Of a stretch of DNA of 64,000 bases, positions 8,552 to 17,980 are shown piece after piece (position 1 is the first letter of the stretch; the number at the start of each line of letters is the position of its first letter). The notes below the pieces were generated by a model. That model made no database searches. It saw only the letters and a program-made list of their open reading frames with translations, and was not told where the DNA came from. Made by a program: the position numbers and the translations under genes. Source of the DNA: Tunturibacter empetritectus (GTDB lineage Bacteria > Acidobacteriota > Terriglobia > Terriglobales > Acidobacteriaceae); assembly GCF_040358985.1 (NCBI RefSeq), contig NZ_CP132932.1, positions 1,364,001-1,428,000 on the forward strand, read 5' to 3'.

Positions 8552-9195
8552 CCCTCTTCCACCGGAAGCGTCGTGCCTCGTCGCCGGTCGAACACCTTCC
8601 GCAGCACATACACCAGCAGCAGCACAATCAAAACACCGCTGAATCCAAGCACATAAGCGAGGTGTTGATGAATCGCGCGCGTAATCGTATGCAGAATCGC
8701 CGGCCCATAAGTGATCGTGATAATGGCCCAGATCAAAAACCGAATAAACTTACCCACGCAGATCGCGCTGAAGAACCACAGCATCTTCATCTCGAACACA
8801 CCCGCGGCAAACTCAAACAGCTTCACCGGCGTCGGCGGGGGCATCATCGCCGGAATCATGATCGCCAGAAACTCCTGCTTCTCAAACCGGTCCCGCATCT
8901 GCTCATAGCGCTGCCGGTTGATCCGCTTCAGCAGAAACAGCTCCCCGCCCGCGCGCCCCAGGTAGTACGGCAACAGGCTCCCAATCGCAGAGCCCACTGC
9001 TGCCATAAAGCAATAAAGCAGAAAACGCGACTTATCGTGCACCACATAATCGATCAGCAGCGCATCAATCGGCACCGGAATCGCCGCCGAATCGATCACC
9101 GCCAGCGCGCCGATACCCCACACGCCAAGCGGCTTCAGTGCCGCAAGCATCACGACATTCAACTTATGCAGAAGTGCGACAGGAGAGATCTTCAC
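8548..9195 (-). CDS. DedA/VTT-family membrane protein
   Basis: The 215-residue integral membrane protein matches the VTT (SNARE-associated/DedA) fold. It has an N-terminal re-entrant region with DSAAIPVPIDALL, a central GSAIGSLLPYYLGRAGG glycine-rich helix, and FLAIMIPAMMPPPTPVKLFEFAAGVF. DedA-type proteins are involved in lipid carrier or phospholipid flipping and membrane homeostasis; the exact substrate here is not known. It is convergent with the YdjM-type gene and lies 15 nt downstream of the MoaB/MogA-type gene on the same strand. Confidence 0.85.
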   Translation of the reverse strand: MKISPVALLHKLNVVMLAALKPLGVWGIGALAVIDSAAIPVPIDALLIDYVVHDKSRFLLYCFMAAVGSAIGSLLPYYLGRAGGELFLLKRINRQRYEQMRDRFEKQEFLAIMIPAMMPPPTPVKLFEFAAGVFEMKMLWFFSAICVGKFIRFLIWAIITITYGPAILHTITRAIHQHLAYVLGFSGVLIVLLLVYVLRKVFDRRRGTTLPVEEG

Positions 9196-9210
9196 GGGGT
9201 CCTTCTCATT

Positions 9211-9750
9211 CTAATTGCCGTCGGCCCTTCCATGCTGACCGCTCTCTGTGAATGCATGATGAGCCGTCCGCCCCGCCAGCAGATCTAGCGCGTGCGGCAA
9301 CACCGGCAGAATCGACGCGAGCGAACTCCTCGCGCCCGCCGGACTCCCCGGCAGATTCACAATCAGCGCATCCCCCAGCGTCCCGCAGACCGCTCGGCTC
9401 AGTGCAGCAAGCGGAGTCTGCAGCAGCCCATCCGCTCGCATTCTCTCCGATAACCCCTCAACTAGCCGCTCACAGACCATTCTCGTAGCCTCCGGCGTCA
9501 CATCGCGTTTGCCCAGCCCGGTCCCTCCGGTCGTCACAATCAGATCTACAACTTTCGCGTTACGTCTTAACGCCGCCGCAATCTGATCGATCTCATCCGG
9601 CAACATCTCGCTCAACACCTGCCCCACTCCGGCATCTTCCAGCAGCTCGCACACAGCAGGCCCCGACAGATCCATCTGTTCCCCGCGAGAACAGCGGTCG
9701 CTGATCGTCAGCACAACGGCACGTACATCTGGCGCAAATCTTAGAGTCAC
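9211..9750 (-). CDS. MoaB/MogA-type molybdopterin adenylyltransferase
   Basis: The 179-residue protein has the MoaB/MogA fold signatures: [18 protein letters not shown] near residue 14, [17 protein letters not shown] at residues 73-89, and [10 protein letters not shown] near 131-140. Members adenylate molybdopterin before metal insertion in molybdenum cofactor synthesis, in the cytoplasm. MoaB and MogA cannot be told apart with confidence. No other moa/moe genes are adjacent. Residues after ~160 are a poorly conserved tail. Confidence 0.9.
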   Translation of the reverse strand: MTLRFAPDVRAVVLTISDRCSRGEQMDLSGPAVCELLEDAGVGQVLSEMLPDEIDQIAAALRRNAKVVDLIVTTGGTGLGKRDVTPEATRMVCERLVEGLSERMRADGLLQTPLAALSRAVCGTLGDALIVNLPGSPAGARSSLASILPVLPHALDLLAGRTAHHAFTESGQHGRADGN

Positions 9751-9932
9751 CCTCCCAGTCTACGGTTTCGCCTCTCTGTCCGAAAGTTCCAAGCGACGCT
9801 TCTTTTCCCAATACATGCATCAAAGATGAGAAAATAGGGAGAACTACGCAACCCGGTGCACCCTACTGGGAAGTGTCCCGATCCATCCCGCACGAAACTT
9901 TCGTCCCCCGTAGCCGTCAGACCACATAGCCG

Positions 9933-10958
9933 ATGCCCTTACTCGAGACTCCGCCCAAATCCGCACCGTCCAACCAGCCCGTAAAGGTGCGCACCGGCCG
10001 CTTCGGAGAGCTCGACGAGCGGGAGTTGATTCACCTGCTGGACTCCCTCGACGACGAGCGCTCCAAAGCCCGCTTCCGCGAGTCCATCTACATCTCCATC
10101 ATCATCTACCTGGCCATCGCCTGGTTCCTCTTCTATGGCCCCCGCGTCCTCTTTCATCAGCCTCGCCTCATCAGTCCCGCCGAAGTACTCAAAGAGCGTG
10201 AGCAGCAGCTGACCCGTCTCGAAGACCCGGCAAACTTATCTAAAATCGCGCCCAGAACCCCTAAAGCACGACCATCGCAGCCAGCCGTTGACCAAAAGAT
10301 GCTGAAGCAGCTTCAGGCGATGCGCAAGGCCGCTCCGCCAACACCCGCTGCCCCTGCTCCGCCAACGTCCACCCCCCCTGTGACGCAGCCGGCTCCCCAG
10401 CAACAGGCAACTCCTCTGCCTCCATCGCCGCAACCCCAGCCTACACAGCAACAGGCTCTCGTTGAAGCGCCAAAGCCCGTCGCAACCCGGCCGAACTTTG
10501 GCAATCCCAACCAGACCGCAGGCGATGCCATTCGTCAAGCTGCGCAGGGCGCCGCCCACGACCACGGCAGCTCAGGAGACTACAGCGGAGGCTCATCCAG
10601 CGGACGCACCGGTATGGGCCAAGGAGTTCAGGTTTTGTCCGATATGCAGGGCGTAGACTTCAACCCCTACCTCCGCCGAATCCTCAGTGATATAAAACGC
10701 AATTGGATTCCCCTCATCCCCGAGGAGGCCCGCCCGCCGCTCAATAAACAAGGCGAGACCCTCGTCCGCTTCACCATTCTCCCTGACGGCCGCATCGCCG
10801 CTATGAACCTCGACGGCTCAAGCCAGGATCAATCCATCGACAGAGCATGCTGGGGCGCTATCACCGGCGAAGGCCAGTTCCCCCCACTCCCGGCAAACTT
10901 CCACGGCCCCAACCTCGAACTCCGCATCGCCTTCTACACGAACAAACCGCTCCCCTGA
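9933..10958 (+). CDS. TonB/TolA-like energy-transducing protein
   Basis: The 341-residue protein has a cytoplasmic N-terminal ~50 residues, one transmembrane helix (about 51-69) and a long periplasmic Pro/Gln/Ala-rich spacer (about 110-185). A Gly/Ser-rich hinge follows. The C-terminal domain (about 240-341) has the TonB-type pattern YLRRILSDIKRNW, GETLVRFTILPDG and AITGEGQFPPLP. It probably spans the periplasm to an outer-membrane partner, but no ExbB/ExbD or TolQ/TolR genes are nearby. Confidence 0.82.
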   Translation: MPLLETPPKSAPSNQPVKVRTGRFGELDERELIHLLDSLDDERSKARFRESIYISIIIYLAIAWFLFYGPRVLFHQPRLISPAEVLKEREQQLTRLEDPANLSKIAPRTPKARPSQPAVDQKMLKQLQAMRKAAPPTPAAPAPPTSTPPVTQPAPQQQATPLPPSPQPQPTQQQALVEAPKPVATRPNFGNPNQTAGDAIRQAAQGAAHDHGSSGDYSGGSSSGRTGMGQGVQVLSDMQGVDFNPYLRRILSDIKRNWIPLIPEEARPPLNKQGETLVRFTILPDGRIAAMNLDGSSQDQSIDRACWGAITGEGQFPPLPANFHGPNLELRIAFYTNKPLP

Positions 10959-10970
10959 TCGCCTTCCTTC

Positions 10971-11052
10971 GCGACCAACTGGAGCGCCAAGCGAAGCGGT
11001 ACACAAGTCACGAAGTGACCGCAGCCCGCGCAGGGCGCCCGTCCGGCAGGAC
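10971..11052 (+). repeat. Dispersed palindromic repeat, copy R4 (short form)
   Basis: It carries GCGACCAACTGGAG, then the GTCACGAAGTGAC core, and ends in GTCCGGCAGGAC. It lies between two convergent genes, 12 nt after the TonB-like stop. Confidence 0.85.
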
Positions 11053-11068
11053 ACAAGGGGCAAGCAGC

Positions 11069-11542
11069 TCACCGAACATAAGAAAACGTGCCACACAAAT
11101 CCGTCGAATTTGCGATCTCATTCAACGCGAATACCGGCATCTTGGCTCCCGAAAAAAATGCAATCTTCAAAGAGCGCCCCGCAACATAAGTGGCCATCCA
11201 CTGCACGTCTTCCGTGCCGCACAAAGTATTCTTATGCAGAAACTTCTTAGCAGCCGGGATGTCCAGCCTGAAGAGGTTGCCATTCCCACCGGCACTGCTG
11301 TCCACATCGAAGACCGCGCTCACCTCGCCCGGCTCAAGAGAACGTATCTGCGCCACCACGAAGCTCGTGAAGTTAATCGACATCTTCTCCCCGGTGAAGC
11401 CGATATCGCCGGTAATGGCCTGCGCCGTAGAACTCTCTGCACGCCAGTACCCTTTTTCCTGTGCCGCCACAGAAAGACAGCAGGCCAGCACGGAACCAGC
11501 CACAGCCCCAACCATCGCACCGGCCATCTTCTTCCGCATCAT
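11069..11542 (-). CDS. Small exported protein of unknown function
   Basis: From ATG 11542 the protein is 157 residues with a signal peptide (MMRKKMAGAMV.., hydrophobic core, cleavage near VAAQE). The mature part has two or three cysteines (NTLCGTE, TDLCGTF) that could form a disulfide. No family is recognised. An upstream in-frame start would add a Trp/His-rich segment that does not look like a signal and lacks a ribosome binding site. Confidence 0.55.
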   Translation of the reverse strand: MMRKKMAGAMVGAVAGSVLACCLSVAAQEKGYWRAESSTAQAITGDIGFTGEKMSINFTSFVVAQIRSLEPGEVSAVFDVDSSAGGNGNLFRLDIPAAKKFLHKNTLCGTEDVQWMATYVAGRSLKIAFFSGAKMPVFALNEIANSTDLCGTFSYVR

Positions 11543-11737
11543 CTTCCAAGCATGCCATTCTAAGCACCCTCCGGGCAACCGCGCGCCAAACACCGGGTGC
11601 CCCATCCTCTCGCAGTTTTATCGCGATAGGGTGGGGTATTCGCGCCGGCAGGCGCGAACCGCTCTCCTCAACCCACAAAAACCGGCCCAATCCATTCCAC
11701 CAAGTCAATCCACTATCATCCAAAAAGGGCCACCACC

Positions 11738-11875
11738 ATAGCAACTCCACTCCAAACCGAACGCCGCCGCCAGATTCGCGGCCTCCTCTTGCTCGCCCTC
11801 GCAGTGTTCCTCTTCAGTCTCTTCCGCGCCGGAGTCCACAACCTCTTCCACCCTGGCTGGTGGCGTCTATGGTAA
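11738..11875 (+). CDS. Possible 45-residue membrane peptide overlapping miaA
   Basis: An open frame ending at TAA 11873-11875 encodes an Arg-rich segment (ERRRQIRG), a hydrophobic helix (LLLLALAVFLFSLF) and a Trp-rich end (HPGWWRLW). The stop overlaps the miaA start region (ATGGTAA), as in translationally coupled pairs. The weak point is the start: no ATG, GTG or TTG is in frame, only ATA near 11738. It may use a rare start, or the start may have been lost. Confidence 0.35.
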   Translation: MATPLQTERRRQIRGLLLLALAVFLFSLFRAGVHNLFHPGWWRLW

Positions 11876-12849
11876 GCGCCCCCGAGCACCCCCTCATCGT
11901 TCTGGTCGGCCCCACCGCCAGCGGCAAGACCTCCCTCGCGCTCTCTCTCGCCCAGCAGTTCAACGGCGAGATCATCAGCTGCGACTCAGTCGCCATCTAC
12001 CGCGAGATGGAGATCGGCACCGCCAAGCCCACCCACGAAGAACGCGCCCTCGTCCCCCACCACATGATCGACATCGCGTGGCCCGACGAGTCCTGCACCG
12101 CAGGCGACTATAGCCGCGAGGCCCGAGAAGCCCTCGCCGCCATTACCGCCCGAGGCCGCCTGCCGATCGTCGCCGGAGGAACCGGCCTCTATCTCCGTGC
12201 CCTCATCGACGGCCTCTTCCCCGCTCCACCACAAAAACCTGGCCAGCGCGAACGCCTCCGCAATATTGCCTCGACCCGCGGCCCCGCCTATCTCCATCGC
12301 ATCCTCACCCGCCTCGACTCGGCCGCCGCAGCAGCCATCCACCCCAACGACGTCCCCAAAGTCATCCGCGCCATCGAGGTCTCTCTTGCAACCGGCCAAA
12401 GCCACAACGCCAACAAGCGCACTCCTATGACCGAGCAATGGCAGCAGGGCCGCGATGCCCTCACCGGATACCGCATCCTGCGCCTCGGCCTCAACCCACC
12501 CCGAACCCTCCTCTATGAACGCATCAACCAGCGCGCCGCAGCTATGTTCTCCCGCGAACGGCCCGACGGCGGCCTTATCGAAGAGACGGAGCGCCTCATA
12601 GCCCGCTACGGCGAAGCCTGCCGCCCCCTCACCTCACTCGGCTATGCGGAAGCCACCGCCGTCCTCCGCAACGAAATCACCCGCGAGCAGGCCGTCGCCC
12701 ACGCCCAGCAAGGCCATCGCAACTACGCCAAGCGCCAGCTCACCTGGTTCCGGCGCGAACCCGGCATGCACTGGCTTCTTGGCTGCGGCGGCGACGCAGA
12801 CATCACAGCTCAGGCCCACCACCTCGTCGCAAAGCACCTTCAAACATAA
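11869..12849 (+). CDS. miaA: tRNA dimethylallyltransferase
   Basis: The 326-residue protein starts at ATG 11869, which puts the P-loop GPTASGKT at residues 14-21. Other family motifs are ISCDSVAIYREMEIGTAKPT, DYSREA, PIVAGGTGLYLRAL, and the C-terminal RNYAKRQLTWFR. It transfers the dimethylallyl group to A37 of tRNAs reading UNN codons (i6A37 formation) in the cytoplasm. Length and order match the family. A possible small membrane peptide overlaps its 5' end. The open frame extends further upstream but has no conserved content. Confidence 0.97.
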   Translation: MVSAPEHPLIVLVGPTASGKTSLALSLAQQFNGEIISCDSVAIYREMEIGTAKPTHEERALVPHHMIDIAWPDESCTAGDYSREAREALAAITARGRLPIVAGGTGLYLRALIDGLFPAPPQKPGQRERLRNIASTRGPAYLHRILTRLDSAAAAAIHPNDVPKVIRAIEVSLATGQSHNANKRTPMTEQWQQGRDALTGYRILRLGLNPPRTLLYERINQRAAAMFSRERPDGGLIEETERLIARYGEACRPLTSLGYAEATAVLRNEITREQAVAHAQQGHRNYAKRQLTWFRREPGMHWLLGCGGDADITAQAHHLVAKHLQT

Positions 12850-12911
12850 GTCCTGACAAGAAAAAATCCCACCCGCAAAGATGAGTCTCTCTCTTCACTC
12901 CTCAAACAAAA

Positions 12912-13844
12912 TCAAGAAGGCTGGATCACAAGGTTATCCGCCAGCTTGAACCGCACAATCGACTCAGCCGGAATCTCGATATCCCGATTCCCGGTTAACC
13001 CGCTGAGGAGCGTACCGCCACCGCCACCAACCAGCCCGCCAACCAAAAGCCCAACGCCTCCGGTGGCCAAACCGCCAACCAGCATGCCCGCCCCAGCGCC
13101 GCCGCCAATAATCGCAGCCGACCGCTTCCCTTTGCCCTTCTTGGTCCGCGTCAAATCAGAAGTATCCAGCGCATAGCGAGACCCGTTGAGAGTCAGATAG
13201 GTTAGCCTCAACTCCAGAATCGAAGACCCTTTGAAGTGCCCCCGGCGATGCGAAGCAACCACCACACCGCTCACCGGCGCTCCCCTCGGAATCACGACAC
13301 GGTCACCCCGGCCAACCACCGGCTCTTCCACCTCTCCGGTAAACCGGTCTCCTGCATGACTCGTCTTCACGCTGATGTGCTGATTGATGCGGATCGTCAG
13401 ATTCGTCCCTGCAGGAACATTCACATCTGCCGGCCGAATAATCGGCGCACCCCCAGGAGCAGGTGGCCCGACCGGCTGACCGGAAGAATCCGTTGGCCCT
13501 GCAGTCGCCGGTTGTCCTTGCGCCACTTGGTCCGCAGTTCCAGGCGCAACCTGCTCAGGAGCACCAGGCGCAACCGCCGGCGTGTTCGCCGCTACCGGTC
13601 CCGCAGCAGCAGCAGGAGTCGTGGTCGTCGTAATAGCCTGCGCCGTCTGTCCAGGCGCGGGTGGTTGCACTGTCGTGGTCGTCACATTGCCGTTACTGTC
13701 GGTCGAAACCACCTGCTGCGCCTGCCCCGTAGCCGCAGCCTGTTTCTTTGCCTGGTCAATCGCAGCATCCTGTTTCGACTTGCATCCGGCCAGCATCACC
13801 ACAGCCAGCATCATCGCTCCAACAGTCTTATAGGAAAAATTCAT
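12912..13844 (-). CDS. Lipoprotein with glycine-zipper segment
   Basis: The 310-residue protein has a lipoprotein signal (VVMLAGC, lipobox Cys about residue 21) and a good ribosome binding site (GAGGATG). A long disordered Pro/Ala/Gln/Thr-rich linker runs to about residue 140. A conserved domain with NLTIRINQHISVKTSHAGDRFTGEVEEPV and VIPRGAPVSGVV follows; such folds are frequent in acidobacterial surface proteins. Residues about 245-285 are a Gly-zipper (GGGAGAGMLVGGLATGG) that may insert in membrane. Function is unknown. Confidence 0.7.
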   Translation of the reverse strand: MNFSYKTVGAMMLAVVMLAGCKSKQDAAIDQAKKQAAATGQAQQVVSTDSNGNVTTTTVQPPAPGQTAQAITTTTTPAAAAGPVAANTPAVAPGAPEQVAPGTADQVAQGQPATAGPTDSSGQPVGPPAPGGAPIIRPADVNVPAGTNLTIRINQHISVKTSHAGDRFTGEVEEPVVGRGDRVVIPRGAPVSGVVVASHRRGHFKGSSILELRLTYLTLNGSRYALDTSDLTRTKKGKGKRSAAIIGGGAGAGMLVGGLATGGVGLLVGGLVGGGGGTLLSGLTGNRDIEIPAESIVRFKLADNLVIQPS

Positions 13845-13976
13845 CGTGACATCCTCGTTCTTAGTTCAGAAATAAGCTTCAGCGACCAGAAGTCGCGCCT
13901 CGCGAAGCACTTCACCTCGTAAGATGCTCATTCTTCACCGGAGACCGCCCAGCCTAAAAAGGTTTAAGATAATTTC

Positions 13977-15197
13977 ATGACCTCCGCAGCCGCCAAACGC
14001 CCCCAGCTTGCCCACCTCACCGCCCAGCTCGACGACCTCCGCGAGCGCGGCACCTTCTTCAAGCTGCGTGTGCTCGACGACCAGCAGGCCCCCGTCTGCA
14101 CCTACGACGGCAAGCGCGTCATCAACCTCGCCTCCAACAACTACCTCGGCCTCTGCAATGACCCCCGCCTCGAAGAGGCTGCCATCGCCGCCACAAAAAA
14201 ATACGGCGTAGGCTCCGGAGCAGTCCGCACCATCGCCGGCACCATGCACATCCACATGGAACTCGAAGAAAAGATCGCTGCCTTCAAGGGAGTCGAAGCC
14301 TGCGTCGTCTTCCAGTCAGGCTTCGCCGCCAACGCCGGCACCGTCTCCAGCATCCTCGGCAAAGAAGACTTCATCCTCTCCGACGAGCTCAACCACGCCA
14401 GCATCATCGACGGAGCCCGCCTCTCGAAGGCCAAGATCAAAGTCTTCCGCCACAAAGATATCGCCCACGCCGAGCAGCTCCTGCAGGAAGTCCAGAACGA
14501 GCCCGGCCGTAAGCTCCTCATCACCGACGGCGTCTTCTCCATGGACGGCGACATCGGCCCCGTCGACAAGCTCGCTGACCTCTGCGAAAAGTACGGCGCC
14601 ATCATGATGGTCGACGACGCCCACGCCTCAGGCGTCCTCGGCCGCAACGGCCGCGGCTCCGTCGATCACTTCCACGCCACCGACAAAGTCGACGTCCAGG
14701 TCGGCACCCTGTCCAAGGCCATCGGAGCACTCGGCGGCTACGTCTGCGGCAGCCGCGACCTCATCGACTACCTCTACCACCGCGCCCGCCCCTTCCTCTT
14801 CTCCACCTCGCACCCACCCTCAGTCGCCGCCACCTGCATCGCCGCATTCGACATATTGGAGAATGAGCCCGACCGCATAGCCCGCCTCTGGGCCAACACC
14901 AGCTACTTCAAACAGCAGCTCGCCGATGCCGGCTTTGACACAGGCGGCAACACCACGCCCAAAAGCGAAACCCCCATCACCCCCATCCTCATCGGAGACA
15001 GCCGCCGCACCATGGACTTCTCCCGCGCCCTCTTCGACGCCGGCGTCATGGCCACCGGCATCGCCTTTCCCACCGTCCCCGAAGGTAAAGCCCGTATTCG
15101 CACCATCATGACCAGCGAACACACCCGCGAACAGATCGATCAGGCCCTCGAAACCTTCTCCTCCGTCGCTAGAAAAATGGGCATCCTTCAAGCCTGA
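13977..15197 (+). CDS. kbl: Glycine C-acetyltransferase / alpha-oxoamine synthase
   Basis: The 406-residue PLP enzyme belongs to the alpha-oxoamine synthase family. It has NLASNNYLGL, GSGAVRTIAGT, a VDDAHASGVLG segment and the PLP Lys at about residue 247 (GTLSKAIGALGGY). The family includes Kbl (2-amino-3-ketobutyrate CoA ligase) and BioF. The N-terminus (FFKLRVLDD), the FSMDGDIGP segment and the absence of other biotin genes nearby favour Kbl, the threonine/glycine interconverting enzyme, but no tdh gene is adjacent. Repeat R5 follows. Confidence 0.85.
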   Translation: MTSAAAKRPQLAHLTAQLDDLRERGTFFKLRVLDDQQAPVCTYDGKRVINLASNNYLGLCNDPRLEEAAIAATKKYGVGSGAVRTIAGTMHIHMELEEKIAAFKGVEACVVFQSGFAANAGTVSSILGKEDFILSDELNHASIIDGARLSKAKIKVFRHKDIAHAEQLLQEVQNEPGRKLLITDGVFSMDGDIGPVDKLADLCEKYGAIMMVDDAHASGVLGRNGRGSVDHFHATDKVDVQVGTLSKAIGALGGYVCGSRDLIDYLYHRARPFLFSTSHPPSVAATCIAAFDILENEPDRIARLWANTSYFKQQLADAGFDTGGNTTPKSETPITPILIGDSRRTMDFSRALFDAGVMATGIAFPTVPEGKARIRTIMTSEHTREQIDQALETFSSVARKMGILQA

Positions 15198-15210
15198 AGG
15201 AAATCACCCG

Positions 15211-15308
15211 TCCCGACCAACGGGAGGACCTAAGCGTCTCACTTACCCCAAACCGGTCACACGTCACGAAGTGACCGCCTCCCGCGTAGGGAGCCCGTCC
15301 GGCAGGAC
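15211..15308 (+). repeat. Dispersed palindromic repeat, copy R5 (short form)
   Basis: It has CCCGACCAACGGGAGGACC, a GTCACGAAGTGAC core, and ends with GTCCGGCAGGAC. It lies between convergent genes, 13 nt after the kbl-like stop. Confidence 0.85.
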
Positions 15309-15318
15309 ACTCTCTTCC

Positions 15319-16290
15319 TTAAGGAGCGCTTTGGGTAGGCACATCCGGCGGGGTACGATTCTTGTGAAAATGTCCGATAACATCTGGCGCAAACTCAATG
15401 AGAAGCGCGCCGAACACACCCTCGGCGGTCACCAGCAGACCCTGCTCGATCGTCAAACCAAATCCTCGATCCGCCGCCGGATAGTAAAGATTCGAGATTC
15501 CGCCTGCGGCTAGATTCCCCAGCAGGTTCGAGAAGTTAGGCTGCCAGTTTCCGTTATCGCCCTTGCAGCGGACTGTTGTACTCACCGAATAAAAGAACCG
15601 TTTCTTGAAAGTTCCCTTACCCATCCGAAAGTAGCGTGCGTCTTGGTGCAACAGCACAGGAAACACGCCGTTGCCGAGAATCGTTCCATCGAACTGGTCG
15701 GTGTATGCCGCCCCGAAGCGCTTGCCATAAGCCCCCCAGCCCTGCTGATAACCCTCTGGCATATACTGCGCCGGATTTGTACCCGGAATCAGATCATAGC
15801 TGGAATGCGAATTCTCCGCCTGCCCAATCGCCGACGTAAAAAGCGCGAGTCCAAACTGGTACGGATCGACCGCGCTTCGGAAAGCCGCCCGCATCTTCTG
15901 CCCCGGAGTCAAAGGAAGATTGTTCCCGTCGAGCACAGCGTTGAAGTTCGGCACGACGACTCCGATTCGCTGGTGTAGTTCCTTCTGAAGCTCCTCTTCC
16001 GAGGCGCTCTTCTTCTGCTCATCCGTCATTGGCTTCTGCGCCGTATCCGTCTGCCCAGGCGAAGTCGGCTGAGCCGGAACGGTCTGAGATTGCCCGGTCC
16101 GCGCCTCATCAAGAGTAGAAGAACTATATTCGTCTGTGTTGTTTGCGATCTCCACGGGCGCTTGCGGCAAAGGCGCATCAGGCAGCGTCGCCTCAATCGC
16201 AACAGGACTCTGCGAGAGCACCGGGGCTGCAATGACGAGGAACATCACATTGATGACGAAGAGCGGAAGACGGCGAGAAAAAACGGTCAC
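15319..16290 (-). CDS. Exported acidobacterial-type protein of unknown function
   Basis: The frame starts with GTG at 16290 and encodes 323 residues with a signal peptide (hydrophobic FVINVMFLVIAAPVLS). A Pro/Ala/Thr/Gln-rich disordered segment fills about residues 30-110. The C-terminal ~200 residues have a conserved look: PGQKMRAAFRSAVDP, QGWGAYGKRFGAAYTDQF, HQDARYFRMGKG and EFAPDVIGHF. I recognise no functional domain. It is likely periplasmic or outer-membrane associated. Confidence 0.65.
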   Translation of the reverse strand: MTVFSRRLPLFVINVMFLVIAAPVLSQSPVAIEATLPDAPLPQAPVEIANNTDEYSSSTLDEARTGQSQTVPAQPTSPGQTDTAQKPMTDEQKKSASEEELQKELHQRIGVVVPNFNAVLDGNNLPLTPGQKMRAAFRSAVDPYQFGLALFTSAIGQAENSHSSYDLIPGTNPAQYMPEGYQQGWGAYGKRFGAAYTDQFDGTILGNGVFPVLLHQDARYFRMGKGTFKKRFFYSVSTTVRCKGDNGNWQPNFSNLLGNLAAGGISNLYYPAADRGFGLTIEQGLLVTAEGVFGALLIEFAPDVIGHFHKNRTPPDVPTQSAP

Positions 16291-16668
16291 TTTAAAAGTT
16301 TACCTGAATGGTATTGCAATACCCTGCACCCCCCAGGCATCGGCAGCGATTCATACTCGAGGAATCAATTAATTCCTCTCGCTATTGCCGATGCATGATG
16401 TGCCGTACGGAAAAGTCTAAACAGAAATCAAAGCTGGTGGACACTCCTCCCACTAACTGATTAGGGATTGGGGTTATGAATATAGACGAGCCAAATGTGT
16501 TCTCGCCTACAGTGGGATGAAAGAATATGTGTGCCGCGTGTCTAGTCATTTGCCTGCTTTGAATCAGCAACTTGAACCCTGCCTCAAATCCCTGTGTCTC
16601 AACTACGCCGACGTCATCAGCTCCAGCTCAGCATAGCCGAACAGCGAAGGAGTCCGCTCTTCCCCTCC
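16291..16668. other. Intergenic region with a long interrupted dyad
   Basis: The 378 bases hold no convincing gene. At 16337-16394 there is an interrupted palindrome: outer arms GCATCGGCA (from about 16337) and TGCCGATGC, inner arms CGAGGAAT / ATTCCTC around an AT-rich centre. It lies about 45 nt upstream of the leftward gene starting at 16290, so it could be an operator or a structured leader. No U-tract follows it. Confidence 0.5.
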
Positions 16669-17781
16669 TCACTTCAGATTTTTATCGAAGAACTTCACCG
16701 CCATCGCCGACACGGTCGCATGCACCTTCTCGCGATCCACACCAGCAGCATCCCCGCAAAACACGCCAAGCTTAGCCCTTCCCACATCCGTACACGTATC
16801 CAAAAACGTGTAGTGCGCCACGCCATCGGGTAGCACCGTTAGGTGCGCATCCGGCATCAACGCCAGAAATCTCCCCGCATTCGTCGCCACAGGAGCGATC
16901 GGGTCCGCCGCTCCCACCACCATCGCCACAGGAATCGTCACCTCACGAAATCCATCCGGGGCGAACGCCTGCCCCACCGCTGGAGCGATCGCAAACACCG
17001 CCTTCACCCGCGCATCGCGATAGCTCGCACCTCCACGCGCCATCGACTCCGCACTGCTCGCCCTCACCTTCGCCAGCATCTGCTCCGGATCACCCATGTT
17101 CTTCATCTCCGGCACCACGCACTTATGCAGTGTCGGATCCGTCTGGCACGCCTTCAGAAATCTCTCCTGATCCGTTCTCGCCCCCGCCAGCTCCAGCACC
17201 GTGTAGCCGCCGATCGAAAACCCAGCCGCACCAATCCGGCCCTCATCCACGTGCGGTCCAAACGTCGAATCAGTCATCAACCCATCCAGCGCATCGCTGA
17301 TATCGGTCGCCCGCTCCCACCACAACACAAACCCCTCAGCGGTATACGGCTCAAGCGCATTGTTGCCAGGATGATTCACCCCCACTGCAATATATCCATG
17401 CCGCGCCAGCACCGTGCCCAGCCACGCCAGCTGCATCGCCGACCCACCCGTCCCATGCGACAGCATCACCACCGGAAACTTCACCTGCGAACTCGCAATC
17501 GGAGCATTGAGCACCGCTCCACCTGCCAGAAACAGAGGCATGTCCGGCGGCCCAATCACCTGCGGCTCCTCATACAATGTCCCATCGGCATTCGCCGGAT
17601 ACCAGATCGTCGCCACCAGCGCCTGAGTCTTCGCACCCCGCCAGTTCCGAGCATGACCAGGCTTAAAAACCCGCGAACTCTCTCCCACTTCATATGTGGT
17701 CGTCGCGGCCAACCCACCCCGCACACTCACCATCACCGTCAATCCAAAAACCAGCGTCGCCGCCAATCGCAAAGTTCTCAT
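16669..17781 (-). CDS. Exported alpha/beta-hydrolase (PAF-acetylhydrolase/dienelactone-hydrolase-like)
   Basis: The 370-residue protein has a signal peptide (cleavage near GLAAT). The alpha/beta-hydrolase fold shows in PVVMLSHGTGGSAMQLAW (oxyanion-hole region), the nucleophile elbow GFSIGG near residue 190, an acid near VVGAADPI, and a catalytic His probably at VAHYTFLD. The layout resembles the predicted dienelactone hydrolase / platelet-activating-factor acetylhydrolase group. It should cleave an ester in the periplasm; the substrate is unknown. No operon partner is close. Confidence 0.82.
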   Translation of the reverse strand: MRTLRLAATLVFGLTVMVSVRGGLAATTTYEVGESSRVFKPGHARNWRGAKTQALVATIWYPANADGTLYEEPQVIGPPDMPLFLAGGAVLNAPIASSQVKFPVVMLSHGTGGSAMQLAWLGTVLARHGYIAVGVNHPGNNALEPYTAEGFVLWWERATDISDALDGLMTDSTFGPHVDEGRIGAAGFSIGGYTVLELAGARTDQERFLKACQTDPTLHKCVVPEMKNMGDPEQMLAKVRASSAESMARGGASYRDARVKAVFAIAPAVGQAFAPDGFREVTIPVAMVVGAADPIAPVATNAGRFLALMPDAHLTVLPDGVAHYTFLDTCTDVGRAKLGVFCGDAAGVDREKVHATVSAMAVKFFDKNLK

Positions 17782-17980
17782 GCGTCACTATACGAAACCG
17801 CCTCCACTGGGTTCCACCGCCCTCGCACTTTCCTATACATAGCGATGTCCCTTTGCTCGCACGCAACAGCGCAGTTAGAAAAAATACTCTATCCCAACCA
17901 CCCCGCACCCGCGCGGTTTTATGTTGAATCTGTCCCCCCGCGAGGCCGGATCCCTAGAATCGCGGCATCTTTAAAATCGT

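Noticed and set aside
16382..16570. A 62-codon leftward frame in the intergenic region
   Set aside because: No ribosome binding site or recognisable sequence, and it overlaps the palindrome.
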